From Sepioteuthis lessoniana (taxonomy: Eukaryota > Mollusca > Cephalopoda > Myopsida > Loliginidae): DNA of 64,000 bases. Positions 44,901-55,543 of this stretch are shown here, piece after piece (within the stretch, counting starts at the first letter, position 1; each line of letters begins with the position of its first letter). The stretch is taken from positions 162,785,292 through 162,849,291 of the forward strand of contig OY757904.1 in the NCBI GenBank assembly GCA_963585895.1, in the 5' to 3' direction. The notes under the pieces were generated by a model. The model was not told the origin of the DNA, searched no databases, and was given only the letters and a program-made list of their open reading frames with translations. A program made the position numbers and the translations under genes.

Positions 44901-47727
44901 GATCCTGTTGAGCAGTTATTGGGTCCAAAGATTATCTGCTGGTCCACCTGTAGGCTTGTCTGGCTGGAATTGTATTAGCATCAGAAAAAATAACCACACC
45001 AATCAGATTTTATGAAAGATTTTTTTATAAAGATAACAACACCAACAATACATGAAATAAACACAGTTCATAAAGAAAAAAATAATTAAATTGAAATGTC
45101 TCTTATATACTAACAGTACCTTGAGTATTGGTTATTGGAGAGAGGTGGCTTTTGTCTTAACCTTTTTCGGTTTAACAGCTTGTTTAGTGATTTTTTCTTA
45201 TTGGGCTTGTCAACGACACATACAGAATGCCTGATTCAATCTCTGACGGGTTTTCTCGATGGATGATGTCACATCCGCCCAGAGATGATTTCCTCGCAAT
45301 GGGGTTCGGCCGTCTCTTACATGTCAACAATCACGGTATGGACCAGAAATAATCGCCCTGGCTGTCACAGCAAAAACATTTGTTTTGTTTGTTTTTAATA
45401 TTGGGTGGTATTATTGATAAATTAAAAGTTTATAAACAAGATGTCTGCAAAGATGCATGTCTTATCTGCTTAATTATTTTTTATGTTTAATATCTATATG
45501 ATAATTCTACTTGTGTTTTGTCTGTTCACTTGTTATGCTTATCTATAAATCCTCCTTGCAAAGGGATATTCTTCCACCCTCTCCCTCAACCAAGTGAGAT
45601 ATTCTTCTACATCTCCCTGTGACCAAATGGGATATTCTTTTATTTTCCCCCTCAATCAATTGGGATATTCTTTCAAGTAGATGTTGCTTATTCAAACCAA
45701 ACACTGTGTTTAACTCGAATATCTATCCTCATTAAGTTGCATAGTAAACATAAATTATAGTATATTGGTTTGTTGAAGATCTGATGAACTCCAAAAATGT
45801 GCTGTCAAAGGCTGAAAAAGTTAAAAAGAAAAAGCTTTGAAGGTTCCTTGGTACCAGCCATACTGTTATCCACAAAATAGAATATGCAACTACGTATTGA
45901 TATGGTACTTTTAGTAGAATTAAATACTAACAAATGATATATGTATTAAGTATTATAGAGATTGTTATTATATATTTTTGTATTATTGGAAAGGTAATAA
46001 TAGGATTTATATATAATAAAATTGCAAATCACGCTTTCTTGCTTGATTAGCTCCTCCATGGAATTTCCATACATTCTGCTAGTCAAATGTAGTTTCTCAT
46101 AAAGGAAGCTACTTATTTTGCTTATTCTACAATTAACATATTTTCTGCTAATATGTTCATATATTGTTTCCTTAACCTTGAAGTAGGTACAGTCATAGTC
46201 ACAACTATTAGCAGCCATGAAATTTCAATATATAAAGCAGAATATCACCTAAAAAAGCTCAAAAAATTAAATCTAGCGAAACAGCTTTGGTTTATTGACA
46301 ACTCTTGGTTGATAAAAACAGTAAATGATAAAACAAGTTTATATAAATTTAATTATTTTCTGTTTATTTTTTAAAGTTATAGCAAGAAAATGAAAAGATG
46401 CCAATAATGGTGACCAGGAGTGTAGATAGCATTTGTCATACACCTACTTATATGTTGAAATGTATTGATTTTTTAAAAATATTTCTTTTGAGGTTAGACT
46501 CAATATAGTCATTATTTAAAATGGTTTATATTAAAGTTTTTGAATATATTCATTAATGTTAATAAAAGAAAAAGCAAATTTGTAATATTTATAAAGCATT
46601 TTTCTTATGATCACATTGCTTCCACTTGTGTTGAGATTATGATAATATTTTAGTTAAGTCAATATTTGATTTCATATACAGATGAAACAGTTTTTGCATA
46701 TATGTAGTTGATATGAGAGGAATTGTTCCTTTTTATATAAAAAATAACAGTGATTGATTATTGTGACAGTAAAATAATTATTGAAAAAGTTTGTTTCAAA
46801 TTAATTACAAATATTGTATTTCATGGAATGTAACCTGTTTCCTACCACCAGAATCGCTCAAAGAATATTTCTTGTTATATATGCAAAGTTGAGGTTTCTT
46901 GTAGGTTAATGTTATTGGAATATTAATTTTGAATAAGTGTGTGTGTGTGTATATGTCTTATATACCATCAAATGACCTAGTTTTGCTTGTTAAGTGTCCA
47001 TTGAGGCATCTATAAAATTTGTGGTGTTGGTGTTACTTGACTCTTTTCTCTTTGACTTTCTATGCAGCATGTTCTTCATTCTTTTCCCTTGAAGAACAAT
47101 CTGGTGAGCACGACCACAGTAAAAGAAGAGTCTGATGAAGACAACTGTGTAGATCCGCCATCAGTTTCTGCAGCAACTTCACTCAACTCTGTGTCTGTGG
47201 CTGTGATGAACAACTTTAACGGACCTGCTCTGCCATCAACTAGTCCCGTCACAACTAACATGCAGACAATTTCAGATCATACAAACCATACAGAGATGAG
47301 CCTGCCCAGTTTCTCAACATTGAAACATCAACTGCAGCAGCAGCAACAACAACAGCAACACCAGCAGCAGCAAACTCTTAACAGAATTACAATGCATCAT
47401 CAACAACAACAGCAGCATGCACAAACAGGTTCTACTCTAATTCCTTTTGATCTCCTTCCACAGAACTGTGATGGTGCTTCCACTATGGTTACTGGTCTCA
47501 GTGCTGGCACTGATAGTGTCCTTACACCATTGGAACTTATTGCCAAAGAACGTGGAGGAATCACTGTCAATATGGATTGTCTAAACACCCTGTTGTCTTT
47601 TGTCTGCTGCCCAACATGTCATTCACCAGTAAATCACAAGGAAACGATTCAGGGATTCAAGACTGGTATTCTCTATTCCCTGCAACTTTTCTGTGTCAAT
47701 GGACACAGGATTCAGAACATGATGTGA
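37701..47727 (+). CDS. BEN-domain protein (four coding exons, long isoform 341 aa)
   Basis: Joining 37694-37769, 40675-40870, 42510-42610 and 47068-47727 keeps one frame through three GT/AG introns (phases 0, 1, 0). From the ATG at 37701 the product has 341 residues. Residues about 24-122 (VHIGLGVYIHSDQYF, then LMNFLFSKDQM, RMLDPLLTKAIV and LRQAMYRKLSYHKWR) match the BEN pattern: a Gly-containing start, hydrophobic helices and an LDP motif before the last helices. BEN domains bind DNA or chromatin proteins (family knowledge), so a nuclear regulator is inferred. Then come a Ser/Thr-rich linker, two Gln/His-rich tracts (about residues 210-240) and a C-terminus with CCPTC and FCVNGH. The true start may lie upstream, because the first exon has an acceptor and an open frame before the ATG. 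The introns carry SINEs, a MITE and LTR-like DNA. Confidence 0.85.
37807..38015. repeat. Inverted repeat (about 47-bp arms) enclosing a SINE fragment
   Basis: The left arm (37807-37853, starting ctacatttttctttttt and including aagtagagga) is mirrored by the right arm at 37969-38015 with few differences. The space between holds a minus-strand fragment of SINE family 3 (about 37854-37968: 'accatgaccagaaaatcc', 'aacactggacagttg', 'gatctccaccactgg'). It starts 37 bp after the exon's donor site. Confidence 0.8.
38190..38380 (+). mobile_element. tRNA-derived SINE (family 3)
   Basis: A tRNA-like head with TGGCTCAGTTATAG (A box) and GCTGGTTCGATCTCC (consensus B box) is followed by 'agtggtggagatcactgctgatgagac', 'ttgtccagtgtttcca' and the family end 'ttctggtcatggtaattcaatt'. 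It lies in intron 1 of the BEN gene, inverted with respect to the fragment at about 37854-37968. Confidence 0.82.
38865..39140 (+). mobile_element. Solo-LTR-like segment in BEN intron 1
   Basis: TG start (TGTATAGCGG at 38865), GC-richer U3-like stretch, TATAAAAG at 38907-38914 and AATAAA at 39104-39109 give an LTR-like layout of about 275 bp. No target duplication was found, and the right end is uncertain. Confidence 0.45.
39484..39675. mobile_element. Mariner-type MITE, 192 bp, TA target site
   Basis: Terminal inverted repeats of about 23 bp (left CAAGGGTCAGCTGAAAAGTT; the right end reads TAAGGGTGGCTTAAAAGTT on the complement) sit directly inside TA dinucleotides (39482-39483 and 39676-39677). 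The GGGTGGCT..AAAGTTC form is typical of mariner ends (family knowledge). There is no transposase, so it is non-autonomous. Confidence 0.8.
39863..40291 (+). mobile_element. Minisatellite-bearing retroposon, 429 bp, 9-bp target duplication
   Basis: The same unique body as at 36141, but only about three minisatellite units (40100-40220), then the tail 'cattaaataacctacaaaagttgatatgcca'. It is flanked by ATAAAATGT (39854-39862 and 40292-40300). It lies in BEN intron 1. The shorter array shows that unit number varies between copies. Confidence 0.87.
40675..40870 (+). CDS. BEN gene, second coding exon (BEN core)
   Basis: Bounded by 'tttatttccag' and GTAAGT, a strong donor. 65 codons plus one base encode most of the BEN fold, from MVHIGLGVY to TKAIV. 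It is the best-defined coding sequence of the window. Confidence 0.92.
41249..41290. repeat. (TA)n microsatellite
   Basis: A perfect TA run in BEN intron 2. Confidence 0.95.
41941..41983. repeat. (AT)n(AC)n compound microsatellite
   Basis: A TA run changes into a CA run in BEN intron 2. An ORF across it is an artefact. Confidence 0.95.
42510..42610 (+). CDS. BEN gene, third coding exon
   Basis: Bounded by 'ttctatttcag' and GTAAAG. Two bases complete the split Met codon, then 33 codons (WVQKTQESNCSPVTLRQAMY and on to RAKKE) encode the last BEN helices. It ends in phase 0, so it can join either 47068 or 49259. Confidence 0.9.
43150..43760 (-). mobile_element. LTR-like segment in BEN intron 3
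   Basis: On the minus strand a TATAAAA (about 43538-43546), AATAAA (about 43257) and the following 'ttgttgttattatac' and 'gagttgcta' share the order seen at 28140-28700. Ends are approximate and no target duplication was found. Confidence 0.4.
44957..45369 (-). mobile_element. LTR-like segment in BEN intron 3
   Basis: Minus-strand TG (TGTGACAGCC at 45369) to CA (CCAGCCAGACA at 44957), with 'gtatataagag' (about 45105) as a TATA-like element. CpG-containing promoter-like sequence lies between 45230 and 45350. The adjoining 44600-44956 region has similar composition and may be its internal start. No target duplication was found. Confidence 0.3.
47068..47727 (+). CDS. BEN gene, fourth coding exon (Gln-rich linker and C-terminus)
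   Basis: Acceptor 'ctttctatgcag' at 47067; 219 codons to TGA. It encodes HVLHSFPLKNNLVSTTTVKE, an acidic EESDED patch, Ser/Thr-rich sequence, CAG/CAA tracts (47332-47420) giving mixed Gln/His runs, then GGITVNMDCLNTLLSFVCCP and TCHSPVNHK to the end, LQLFCVNGHRIQNMM. The last 55 residues look like a small Cys/His-containing module. Confidence 0.88.
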   Translation, partial: HVLHSFPLKNNLVSTTTVKEESDEDNCVDPPSVSAATSLNSVSVAVMNNFNGPALPSTSPVTTNMQTISDHTNHTEMSLPSFSTLKHQLQQQQQQQQHQQQQTLNRITMHHQQQQQHAQTGSTLIPFDLLPQNCDGASTMVTGLSAGTDSVLTPLELIAKERGGITVNMDCLNTLLSFVCCPTCHSPVNHKETIQGFKTGILYSLQLFCVNGHRIQNMM

Positions 47728-48450
47728 TCGTAAATGGCACCCCCTCACTCCAGCATATATATTCTATTTTTTTTTTTTTTTTTTTTTTTTCGTGTCATAT
47801 TTTATTAGAAAGAAAAAGTTTATATTGTTTAGAGTGACATTTTTAAAGATGTCCTCTTTTGTGTCTCTGAGTAAATGAAACCATGGACACAACATTTTTG
47901 ACAATTTCTTTAAGATTAAAACATCCTGCACATTTGTACACTAGTGCACTGTGTGGAATGTTGTACAGATATTTTGTGATTACAAAACTGTTAGTCCTTC
48001 TTAAGGTATTTTTCCTCTTTTTGTATTTAAAAGAAAGAAAAAAATCAAATTACTCTGTTTGAAGGCATATGCATTCCTTTTTTTATTTGTCTTTCATTTT
48101 CTGCATCATTCTAGCTCACAACCAAAATGTACAGATATTTTATTTGTATTTGTTTATAAAATGATAAACAAAACCAGTCCAAAAATCATCTATAAGAATC
48201 AACAAAAATATTAAGGCATTTTTGAAGTTGTTTTGGCTGCTATTTTATTTATGAGTTTCCACTCTTATTTAATTGTTATTACAAAAATCAGTGAGTCAAA
48301 TTATATGACTAAATTCTCAGTAAAGTGAAAGTATTTCAGTTTTGTTCATTTAAAAAGATGTGGGTAAATATTGATTTCTTTACATTTTTATTTTCATTGC
48401 TGATTGGAAAAGGGTTTGAATTCCTATATTAACTTATGAAATGAACTCTG

Positions 48451-48456
48451 AATAAA
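48451..48456 (+). terminator. Polyadenylation signal for the long BEN isoform
   Basis: The first AATAAA downstream of the stop at 47727. It would give a 3' UTR of roughly 750 bases containing a run of 24 T (about 47766-47790). Confidence 0.5.
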
Positions 48457-49258
48457 ATGCATTTTTTATTTCATTTTAGTTTAAGCTTTTACAACTACAA
48501 GACAGATATCCTGGTAGATTTTCCTATAACTTTTATATCTGGACAAAATAAGTGCACTGCACTGCACATTTGTTAGGCCTACTGGGAGAAACAACACAAT
48601 TTTTTTATTCTGCACAACCGTTCAACCCATCCATTGTTAGATATGGTAAATTCTGACATTAAAGCATTTATTAAAATTTCTAACAGTTTTAATGCTTTAA
48701 AGATATGAGATGTTGGATTATTATTTTGACCATCATCATCTCAAGTGGTTTGATGAAATGGATAATCCTGCAATTTTAGAACCAAGTCTTCCAGAAAATC
48801 AGTGGTGTATCTGTATTAAGATTAGAATTTACTTGAGCAACCATTATTTAGTTACATGTAATATTTTGGTGATAATTTATCTCCTGCAAGTTTCTATTCC
48901 TTTTTAGTTGTTATTATTTTCTCAATTTTCTACGATGGTTGTAAGAAATGATGATATGAACATTTTAGAAATAATTGTCATTCATTTCTTTATCTCATCA
49001 TTAATACATCACAATAACAAAAATATTTTTCCTGATCCACAATAAAATAAGGCTTGAACAATTTACAATATTAGCAAATTTATTGCCATAGATCAACACA
49101 CACACACACACACATATGCACGCACGCACACACACAGAGTGTGTCTTGTAGCAACATACCTTGCATGATCTCCAGTGCACATTGTGAAAATTCTGTCAGT
49201 GACTTGTGCATCTTTGTCTGTATAATCTCACCCTGTGTCGTGTTGTATTTCTCTACAG

Positions 49259-49327
49259 GTTCGAATCAAAGTGCATGAGTCTGAGTCAGGTCCACAATGG
49301 AAGAAAAAGGTGAAAACAAAAGCTTAG
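49259..49327 (+). CDS. Candidate alternative last exon of the BEN gene
   Basis: 'tgtatttctctacag' followed by an open frame VRIKVHESESGPQWKKKVKT-KA and TAG. Its phase (0) fits the end of exon 3 exactly, which would give a 144-residue isoform consisting almost only of the BEN domain with a basic tail. A possible donor (AAG|GTGAAA at 49309/49310) means it could also be an internal exon. AATAAA at 49623-49628 could end the transcript. Confidence 0.55.
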   Translation, partial: VRIKVHESESGPQWKKKVKTKA

Positions 49328-49622
49328 ATATATATTATTTAAGAAAGGAGGGGTGTGTGTGACACTCTGCAAAATGACAGTATGTGGAGTTCTTTCACTC
49401 CTTAGATGGCTGGCAAAATTCGCTTTTTGGGCTTGACATTGCTTCTCTCTTTGGTGGATCCTGTTAATGAACTCTCTCTGGCCCCCTCAGCCCAGCAGAC
49501 TGATTTTACTTGTATATATGCAGGGGTGAACATTTCCTACTTCCAGATTTTTGGCCACTCATAGACTGGACATAAAAATATTGACAGACTGTACGTCTCC
49601 AGAAGACCCTAAAATGTGTGAC

Positions 49623-49628
49623 AATAAA
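49623..49628 (+). terminator. Polyadenylation signal after the candidate alternative exon
   Basis: AATAAA about 300 bases after the TAG at 49325-49327. Confidence 0.35.
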
Positions 49629-49724
49629 ACTGAAGCTCTTCTAAGTTACGGGTCCACTTTATCTTAGCATCTCCACTTATACTCACTGGGTTGGATTAGT
49701 GCTTCCTGCATAAAATACATATGG

Positions 49725-49772
<48 letters not shown>
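49725..49772. repeat. (CA)n microsatellite
   Basis: A perfect run of about 24 CA units. The ORF across it is an artefact. Shorter CA-rich stretches lie at about 49096-49136. Confidence 0.96.
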
Positions 49773-49774
<2 letters not shown>

Positions 49775-51062
49775 TATCCACACAAATATATCCCGGCCCT
49801 TATATGGACATACATACACACATACTTATGGTTAACTCACAACCATACACACGTATACACATACATACCTCAACGTATCCATGTACTCACACCTACTTAT
49901 TTGTCTACACATGTGCACATACGCGTATCGGTAACTATATATTACCACACCAGTGTCTATAATCTCAAAACATGTCACTTGGCAAATAAAAAAACTCTGG
50001 TGGCAAAGGTGCACCTTAACATCATTTTTTATAGTTTGATAAATTTAATTTTATTTACTAAAATAATGCATAAGTAGTCTTAGACAGCAAATTCTAATAG
50101 GAACTAAAAAACAGATGGCATTCTTTAAGGTTGAACATATGAAAATCTAAACATTTTGATGGGAAACAAATATTTTTTAACAGTTTATCCTCATCATTTT
50201 TTATAAAATTTGTGACCAACTAACTGGAGACATTTTTTTTATTGTTCTTATTTTATTTACATTTTACATTTCCTCCCCCGCATTGTTCACTTTTTTTTAT
50301 TGCTTTAAAAGGAACTATTCTAAGAAGTTATGCTGAGAATGTTTAAACTTAATTGACTAGTTTTGTCATGAATATATTGTTCTGTTGTCCAATGTCTTAT
50401 GATCTTATAAATATTCATATGATGTGCTACATCATTTAGATTTGTTATGAAAGAGACATTGATTGTACACACTCAGTACCCATGCACTTAACCAATATGA
50501 GAAACAAGTATACAGTCTTCAAATTGAAGTATCATATTTATTGTCCAAGTAATTTTGCCTTAGATTTACAAAAAATGTAGATCAGAAAAAAACTCTTTAT
50601 GAGATTTACTTGGATTCTTATTTTACACAATGAGAGCATTCATTCATTCATTCATGACCACCTTTTAAAAGAAGTTGGCCTTTTAGTGAGAAGTGGAGAA
50701 AAATGTTACCAGTTGTGCATACTATCTTCAAATTGCTCTCATTTGAAATATTTTATTGAGACTATGAATTTCAAATAATGTTTAAAGCTTTCATTACTAG
50801 TTTTTTTTTCATTGATACTAATTGACCAATTAGCAGTTTTAGCCTTTTTTTTCTATCCTCTTCTGCAATAAGATTGACTAGCATTTTCTATATATAGTCA
50901 ATGTAAAGTTTTCTATTTTTGTATGTGGAAAGGAATTCCTTTTTTAAAATCAAAATATGTGTATTTATATCTGAATTAGAAACCTTTGAAACAACTAAGT
51001 AGATTTTTACTAAAAAATATTTTATGGAAGTATGCTTAACTTTTTATTTAATTATTTCCATT

Positions 51063-51065
<3 letters not shown>
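49773..51065. other. AT-rich spacer
   Basis: No gene seen. About 50430-50560 is distantly similar to 52640-52760. Confidence 0.5.
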
Positions 51066-51123
<58 letters not shown>

Positions 51124-51131
51124 TACACACA
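51066..51131. repeat. (AT)n(AC)n compound microsatellite
   Basis: About 22 AT units followed by an AC-rich run. Confidence 0.96.
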
Positions 51132-51360
51132 CTTATATAATCACAAGTCTATGAATTTAGCCTAATGATGGGAAAATTATTTTACACAACAAATATTTAT
51201 TTTTCAATATAATCTTGTAATGCCAATATACTATAGACTTCTGATAACTGATATCTATTAAGAGATTGATAGGAAAGCTATCAATTCATTGACCATATTG
51301 TGAAACTTTTTGTTTTTGGTTGAGTATCCATTTTAGAGGTAGAAAAATATGATGCCTGTT

Positions 51361-51435
51361 TGAAAGAAAAGGTATGTGTGAGCTGCTATGATCTTAAAAA
51401 AAGATCATAGCAGCTTGCACATACCTTTTCTTTCA
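51361..51435. repeat. Near-perfect 75-bp hairpin, 35-bp arms
   Basis: The left arm (51361-51395) and right arm (51401-51435) are complementary over 35 positions with two adjacent mismatches. The loop is five A. The arms begin TGAAAGAAAAGGTATGTG. Nothing else of this kind flanks it. Confidence 0.93.
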
Positions 51436-51748
51436 GTGAATACAGTTATTTTTACCAGGTCTTGTGGGGAATAATTTGACAACAGAAAAATATTTGCATT
51501 CTTAACTGGGAAAGATATTTGTGTATGTCTGATGTGAGTCAAAATCTTTAATGAAATACTAGTGAGCTTTTTAACAAATAATGTAACCTTTAGAGCCGCA
51601 TTGAAGATAGTTGAAGTGCTTTGTCAGCTATCAATGGTGGATTGTTTGTGATCAGCAATTGTTAATATGAAAGCTAGTCTATTTCTTCTGGGAAAATAAC
51701 TCTGCATCATCCCTAATTTTGATGGGTTTATAATTATGGAACCATAAA

Positions 51749-52008
51749 CTCTAGTGCTGGCAACCCCAGTCGAGGGTAACCCGAAGGCTCCCTTTTTGAT
51801 AGCTACTACACCGAGGTGTAGGGAAGGGCGCTACTACTTTCCCTGGATTGCTCCACTTTACCCTTGATACGTACCTTATAAAGCTGAGTGTGAAGCAAGG
51901 CAGCTTCAAGTACCATTTTTTGAGTCTTTGGTATGACTCGACCTGGGAGTGAACCCAGCTCTCCCGGACCATTGGCAAACACTCTACTCAATAGGTCAAT
52001 GGTCTGGT
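51749..52008 (-). mobile_element. tRNA-derived SINE (family 2), 260 bp, 10-bp target duplication
   Basis: On the minus strand: TTGACCTATTGAGTAGAG (A-box region), TGGGTTCACTCCC (B box with one change), 'ataccaaagactcaaaaaatgg', and a 3' stem CTACACctcgGTGTAG. It is flanked by GAACCATAAA (51739-51748 and 52009-52018). Two overlapping ORFs inside are by-products. Confidence 0.9.
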
Positions 52009-54489
52009 GAACCATAAAGAAAATTACCTTAATTTTTGCAATATTATTTAAAAAGTTAAATATAGAAATGCTGAATGCTTTGAGCTTTCTATTTTACCTG
52101 GTGACTCAATTTCTTTCTAAGTTGATCATTATTTTCCAAGATTTTAAACAAAAAAATGATCTACTTTCTTTATAGGTCATTATTTTCAGAATATCAACCA
52201 CCTCCTATTTCTACCTCACTTAACCTCTTATTTGGTTTGAACAAATAAAAATCCTTTTTCAGAAAATCTTAACTGTTTTCAAAAAGGAAAAGATGAGTAA
52301 CAGTGAAAGTTAATCTAAATTTAATCACTGATAAGCTTTTTTTAATTAAACATTTTTTTAAATATTTGTAGAAAAAAAAATTTTGGTTACTGAATAGCTG
52401 TCAGAATCAGCTAAAATATTTTGTTGGGCTGAAAAAATATCCAAATTTATTTGAATTAATTGAGGAAAAAAAATTTTAACATTTATTTAGTTTTTACTGT
52501 TGTACCAATTTGAAAATAAGTTGTGGTGATAGAGGCTTCGACATTTTCATTTGAATCATTTATTTTCTTTTAATTTTGCCTTAAATTTTAGAGTGTATTT
52601 TAGAAAGTGCTTTTTATGAATAGGCAGCTCTGAATTTTTTTTGAAAAAGATATCACTTTTATGCACTCAATACACATGCATTTATCCAATATGAGAAACA
52701 AAACTCTACAAATTTCTACTGATTGAAGTGTCAAGTTGATGAAATTTTTTGTGCCTTTGGAAATAACATGAATTTGATATCTTCAAAAAGTTTGAGAAAT
52801 AGTTTCTTTTTTCCTCAAATTTTTGTTAAAATAATCAATTATAAAAGAGTATTATCTGTGTGTACTATACATAAATTTTTATTCTAAAAAAAATGACATT
52901 GCATTTATAAATTTGGATTACTGTAAATTTTGAGTTGGTGATTACGACTCATGATAGCCTTGAAAGCAGTAAACTTTAAGTTCTTGATTACCTTCCTTGT
53001 ATTTAAAATTATAGATTACCTCCCTTCTACCTGAATCGTTCAATTAAATAAAATTTGGAAAAATATTATTTACCCAATGAAAACATTCTACATTCAGATA
53101 TATTTCTAAATGTTATGAGTATGAGTAAAAAAAAATTGCAATATTTTTGTAGCATGTGGCATAATTCAGCAGCTTCAGATGCATTGAAGTTGTGAAGGTA
53201 ACGACCCACACTGGACGATGATATGCTGAACTCACCTGATAGTATTTACGTGCTATTTGCTGGATTTACCTTTATAGCTTGGAGCACAACCTTGGAAACA
53301 ATGGTTCTAGGCCCACTTGACCTGTTCTGATTGTTAAAGTTCTTATAACCTGAGCAAAATTTCATCTGGTTACTGTAGTGTGATTAACTGAATTTTTACC
53401 TTTTGCATAAAAAATGTTTTTGGTTGCTTGTGTAGCTTTATGGTTCAGTTTGAACTTGTAAAGCATAATTTCCTAAATTAAATTACATTGTTTGTTCATC
53501 TGTGTGTGTCTTTCAACTTTCACTCAGAGTAAAGCAATGCTTAATATGTTGGCCCACCAATTACCTTGATACTACCAGCCACAGCTTGAACTGCTTTGGT
53601 CAGATGAGCTCACATTACCAAAATATTGCCAAAATTTTCACTCATTTTTGTATAAGGAAGAATTTTAACCTTGCTTTCAAAGCTGTTATGCTAATTGAAA
53701 AGAGAAGAAATCATTACCATTTCTGTATACAATTTAATTATTTTGCTATTTTCAAATGAATGAATCATGCAAATATTTTCAAAGCAAATTACTGGAAAAT
53801 ATGACTTGAAATATTTTAAAACTTACTTAAGTGATTTTTTTCTTAATATCTTGGATGTCTATGAATCAAAATTCTATTGTCAAAATTAGATGATGGCTTT
53901 AAATTAATTTTATCAAATTTTAATTGAATATTGAATTTTCATTTCGTAATATCAGTTTTGGATTACCCTTCTCCAGGTTGTCATGAACCAAATTTGTAGT
54001 CTGCTTCTTTTGGAAATGCTACTGTTAGATGGCTATTGACCCCATGGAAAGGTTCATTTGCTTCTAATAGTTTTTTTTGTTTTTTTCTCTTTTTTATCCT
54101 GTTTGGTGTCTAGCCACCATTCTCATTAAGTGATCTTGATGAAATCACTTCTTCCTTTTCTCTTTTTCCATTTCAAAATTATCTTTTAAATATAAAGTTT
54201 ACATGAACATCATTTTTGGCAGAAAATAATAAAACTCTTCTAACTTGCTAATTATTGGAGGTTTTGCTTTACCAGCTTGAAATTATATAGCAGTATCCTT
54301 TTATTCCTGCTTTTAGATTGTCTAAAAATTTTGTTCAATATTCCTTAATTCTTTCACTTCTTGGGAGATGAAGTGGTCAGAGGAGTCTACCTATCATGTG
54401 AAGGGAGTGGTAAAATTTCTACTGACTTCTTCATTTTAACACAGTTTTTCATTAAAAAAAACTTTACATTAAATATTTTATACCAAATA
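52009..54489. other. AT-rich spacer, no gene seen
   Basis: Long AT-rich sequence with accidental ORFs. A somewhat less AT-rich patch at about 53150-53330 shows no match to the repeats named here. Confidence 0.5.
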
Positions 54490-54640
54490 TTATTTTTGGT
54501 TAAAATCAAAGCCCTCAGAAATGCCAAACTCACTAGCATCGAAGCAATATTGTTTAAATTACAGCTGTGCTGGGCTGGTCTGGTCACATTGCCAAAATGA
54601 AAGACCACCACTTCCCTAAGATTACAACAGGTCAGACTGT
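54490..54640 (+). pseudogene. RTE-like LINE C-terminal fragment
   Basis: The frame reads LRNAKLTSIEAILFKLQLCW, AGLVTLPKMK and then a DHHFPK-type segment. This matches the common LINE C-terminal pattern 'R(A)KL.SIEA.L.K.QLRWAGHV.RM.D..LPK' (family knowledge, recalled and not searched). It is short and isolated. Confidence 0.55.
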
Positions 54641-55543
54641 CGACAGACAATTTTGGTAACTAATCATCACTGAAGCCACTTCTCTTTTTCAGAACAGCAT
54701 TAGATTCAGATTAAAAGAAAAAAAAGCTTTATTGCAAAAACTACAGTGCTACAACAAAACCAATTTCTTTCATCTTCCTCTGCAGACACTGTAGCATGTT
54801 GTGTCTTTCTTGCATAGGAATCATCAGTCACCAGCATACTTGTCTGACTAATTGAAAAATGCCTTCTTAAAACTTGGTTCACAAAACCAAAGCCATATCA
54901 GTCTTGGACAGACTTCAGAGTTATAAAGATTAAACTGAATTGTAATTAAAAGTTTTATTTAATATTGGTTATTTAGACCAATTACAACATAATAAATTTT
55001 TTTAAAATACACACATAGTAAAAGATTGAATGAACCTTGGTAAAAACTGTTTCAAATATATTAGACTTAATTATAGAGAAGATAGGGCTTGACCAATGTA
55101 AACTTTGTAGATTATCTTTCATTTTTACTGATAATTTTTAATTCTGCCTAAAATAATAGTGTATGTTGGACTCTGTTATATAATAGATAAGATTTTGAGA
55201 ATCACTGTTTAAAAAGGGGATTAACTACTAACAATCTTATAATTGAATATTTTCATATATAACGAGTTGATACTAGACTTGTTATCCTTTTAGCTCAAGA
55301 GAGAGGAATAGAAATTGTTTGGGTTATTATACATTTAATGTTTGTGGTTATTACTACAAATGGGTCATGATATAGAGTCAAAAGAATCTAGTATTGACAC
55401 AACTTGATGACCAATATTCTACCAGATTTTTGAGTTCCTGCATGATCTCTCAACATGGGATCTCAAAAATCTACTTCACAGCTATTATACCTTTTGAGTT
55501 CGAGTCTAACATCTTACAGATAGTCCTGGGACCGACTATGGCA
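54641..55543. other. AT-rich spacer
   Basis: Nothing recognisable was seen. Confidence 0.45.

Noticed and set aside
48710..48907. 65-aa ORF after the BEN 3' UTR
   Set aside because: Part of the frame looks protein-like, but there are no splice sites, no Kozak context and an AT-biased end; no family recognised.
49721..50077. 118-aa ORF starting with Thr-His repeats
   Set aside because: It is a translation of the CA microsatellite and AT-rich flank, without splice or codon support.
51361..51435. miRNA gene
   Set aside because: The loop is only five bases and pairing is almost perfect, unlike most metazoan pre-miRNAs; kept as a hairpin finding.
53502..53759. 85-aa ORF
   Set aside because: Composition matches surrounding non-coding AT-rich sequence and no domain is recognisable.
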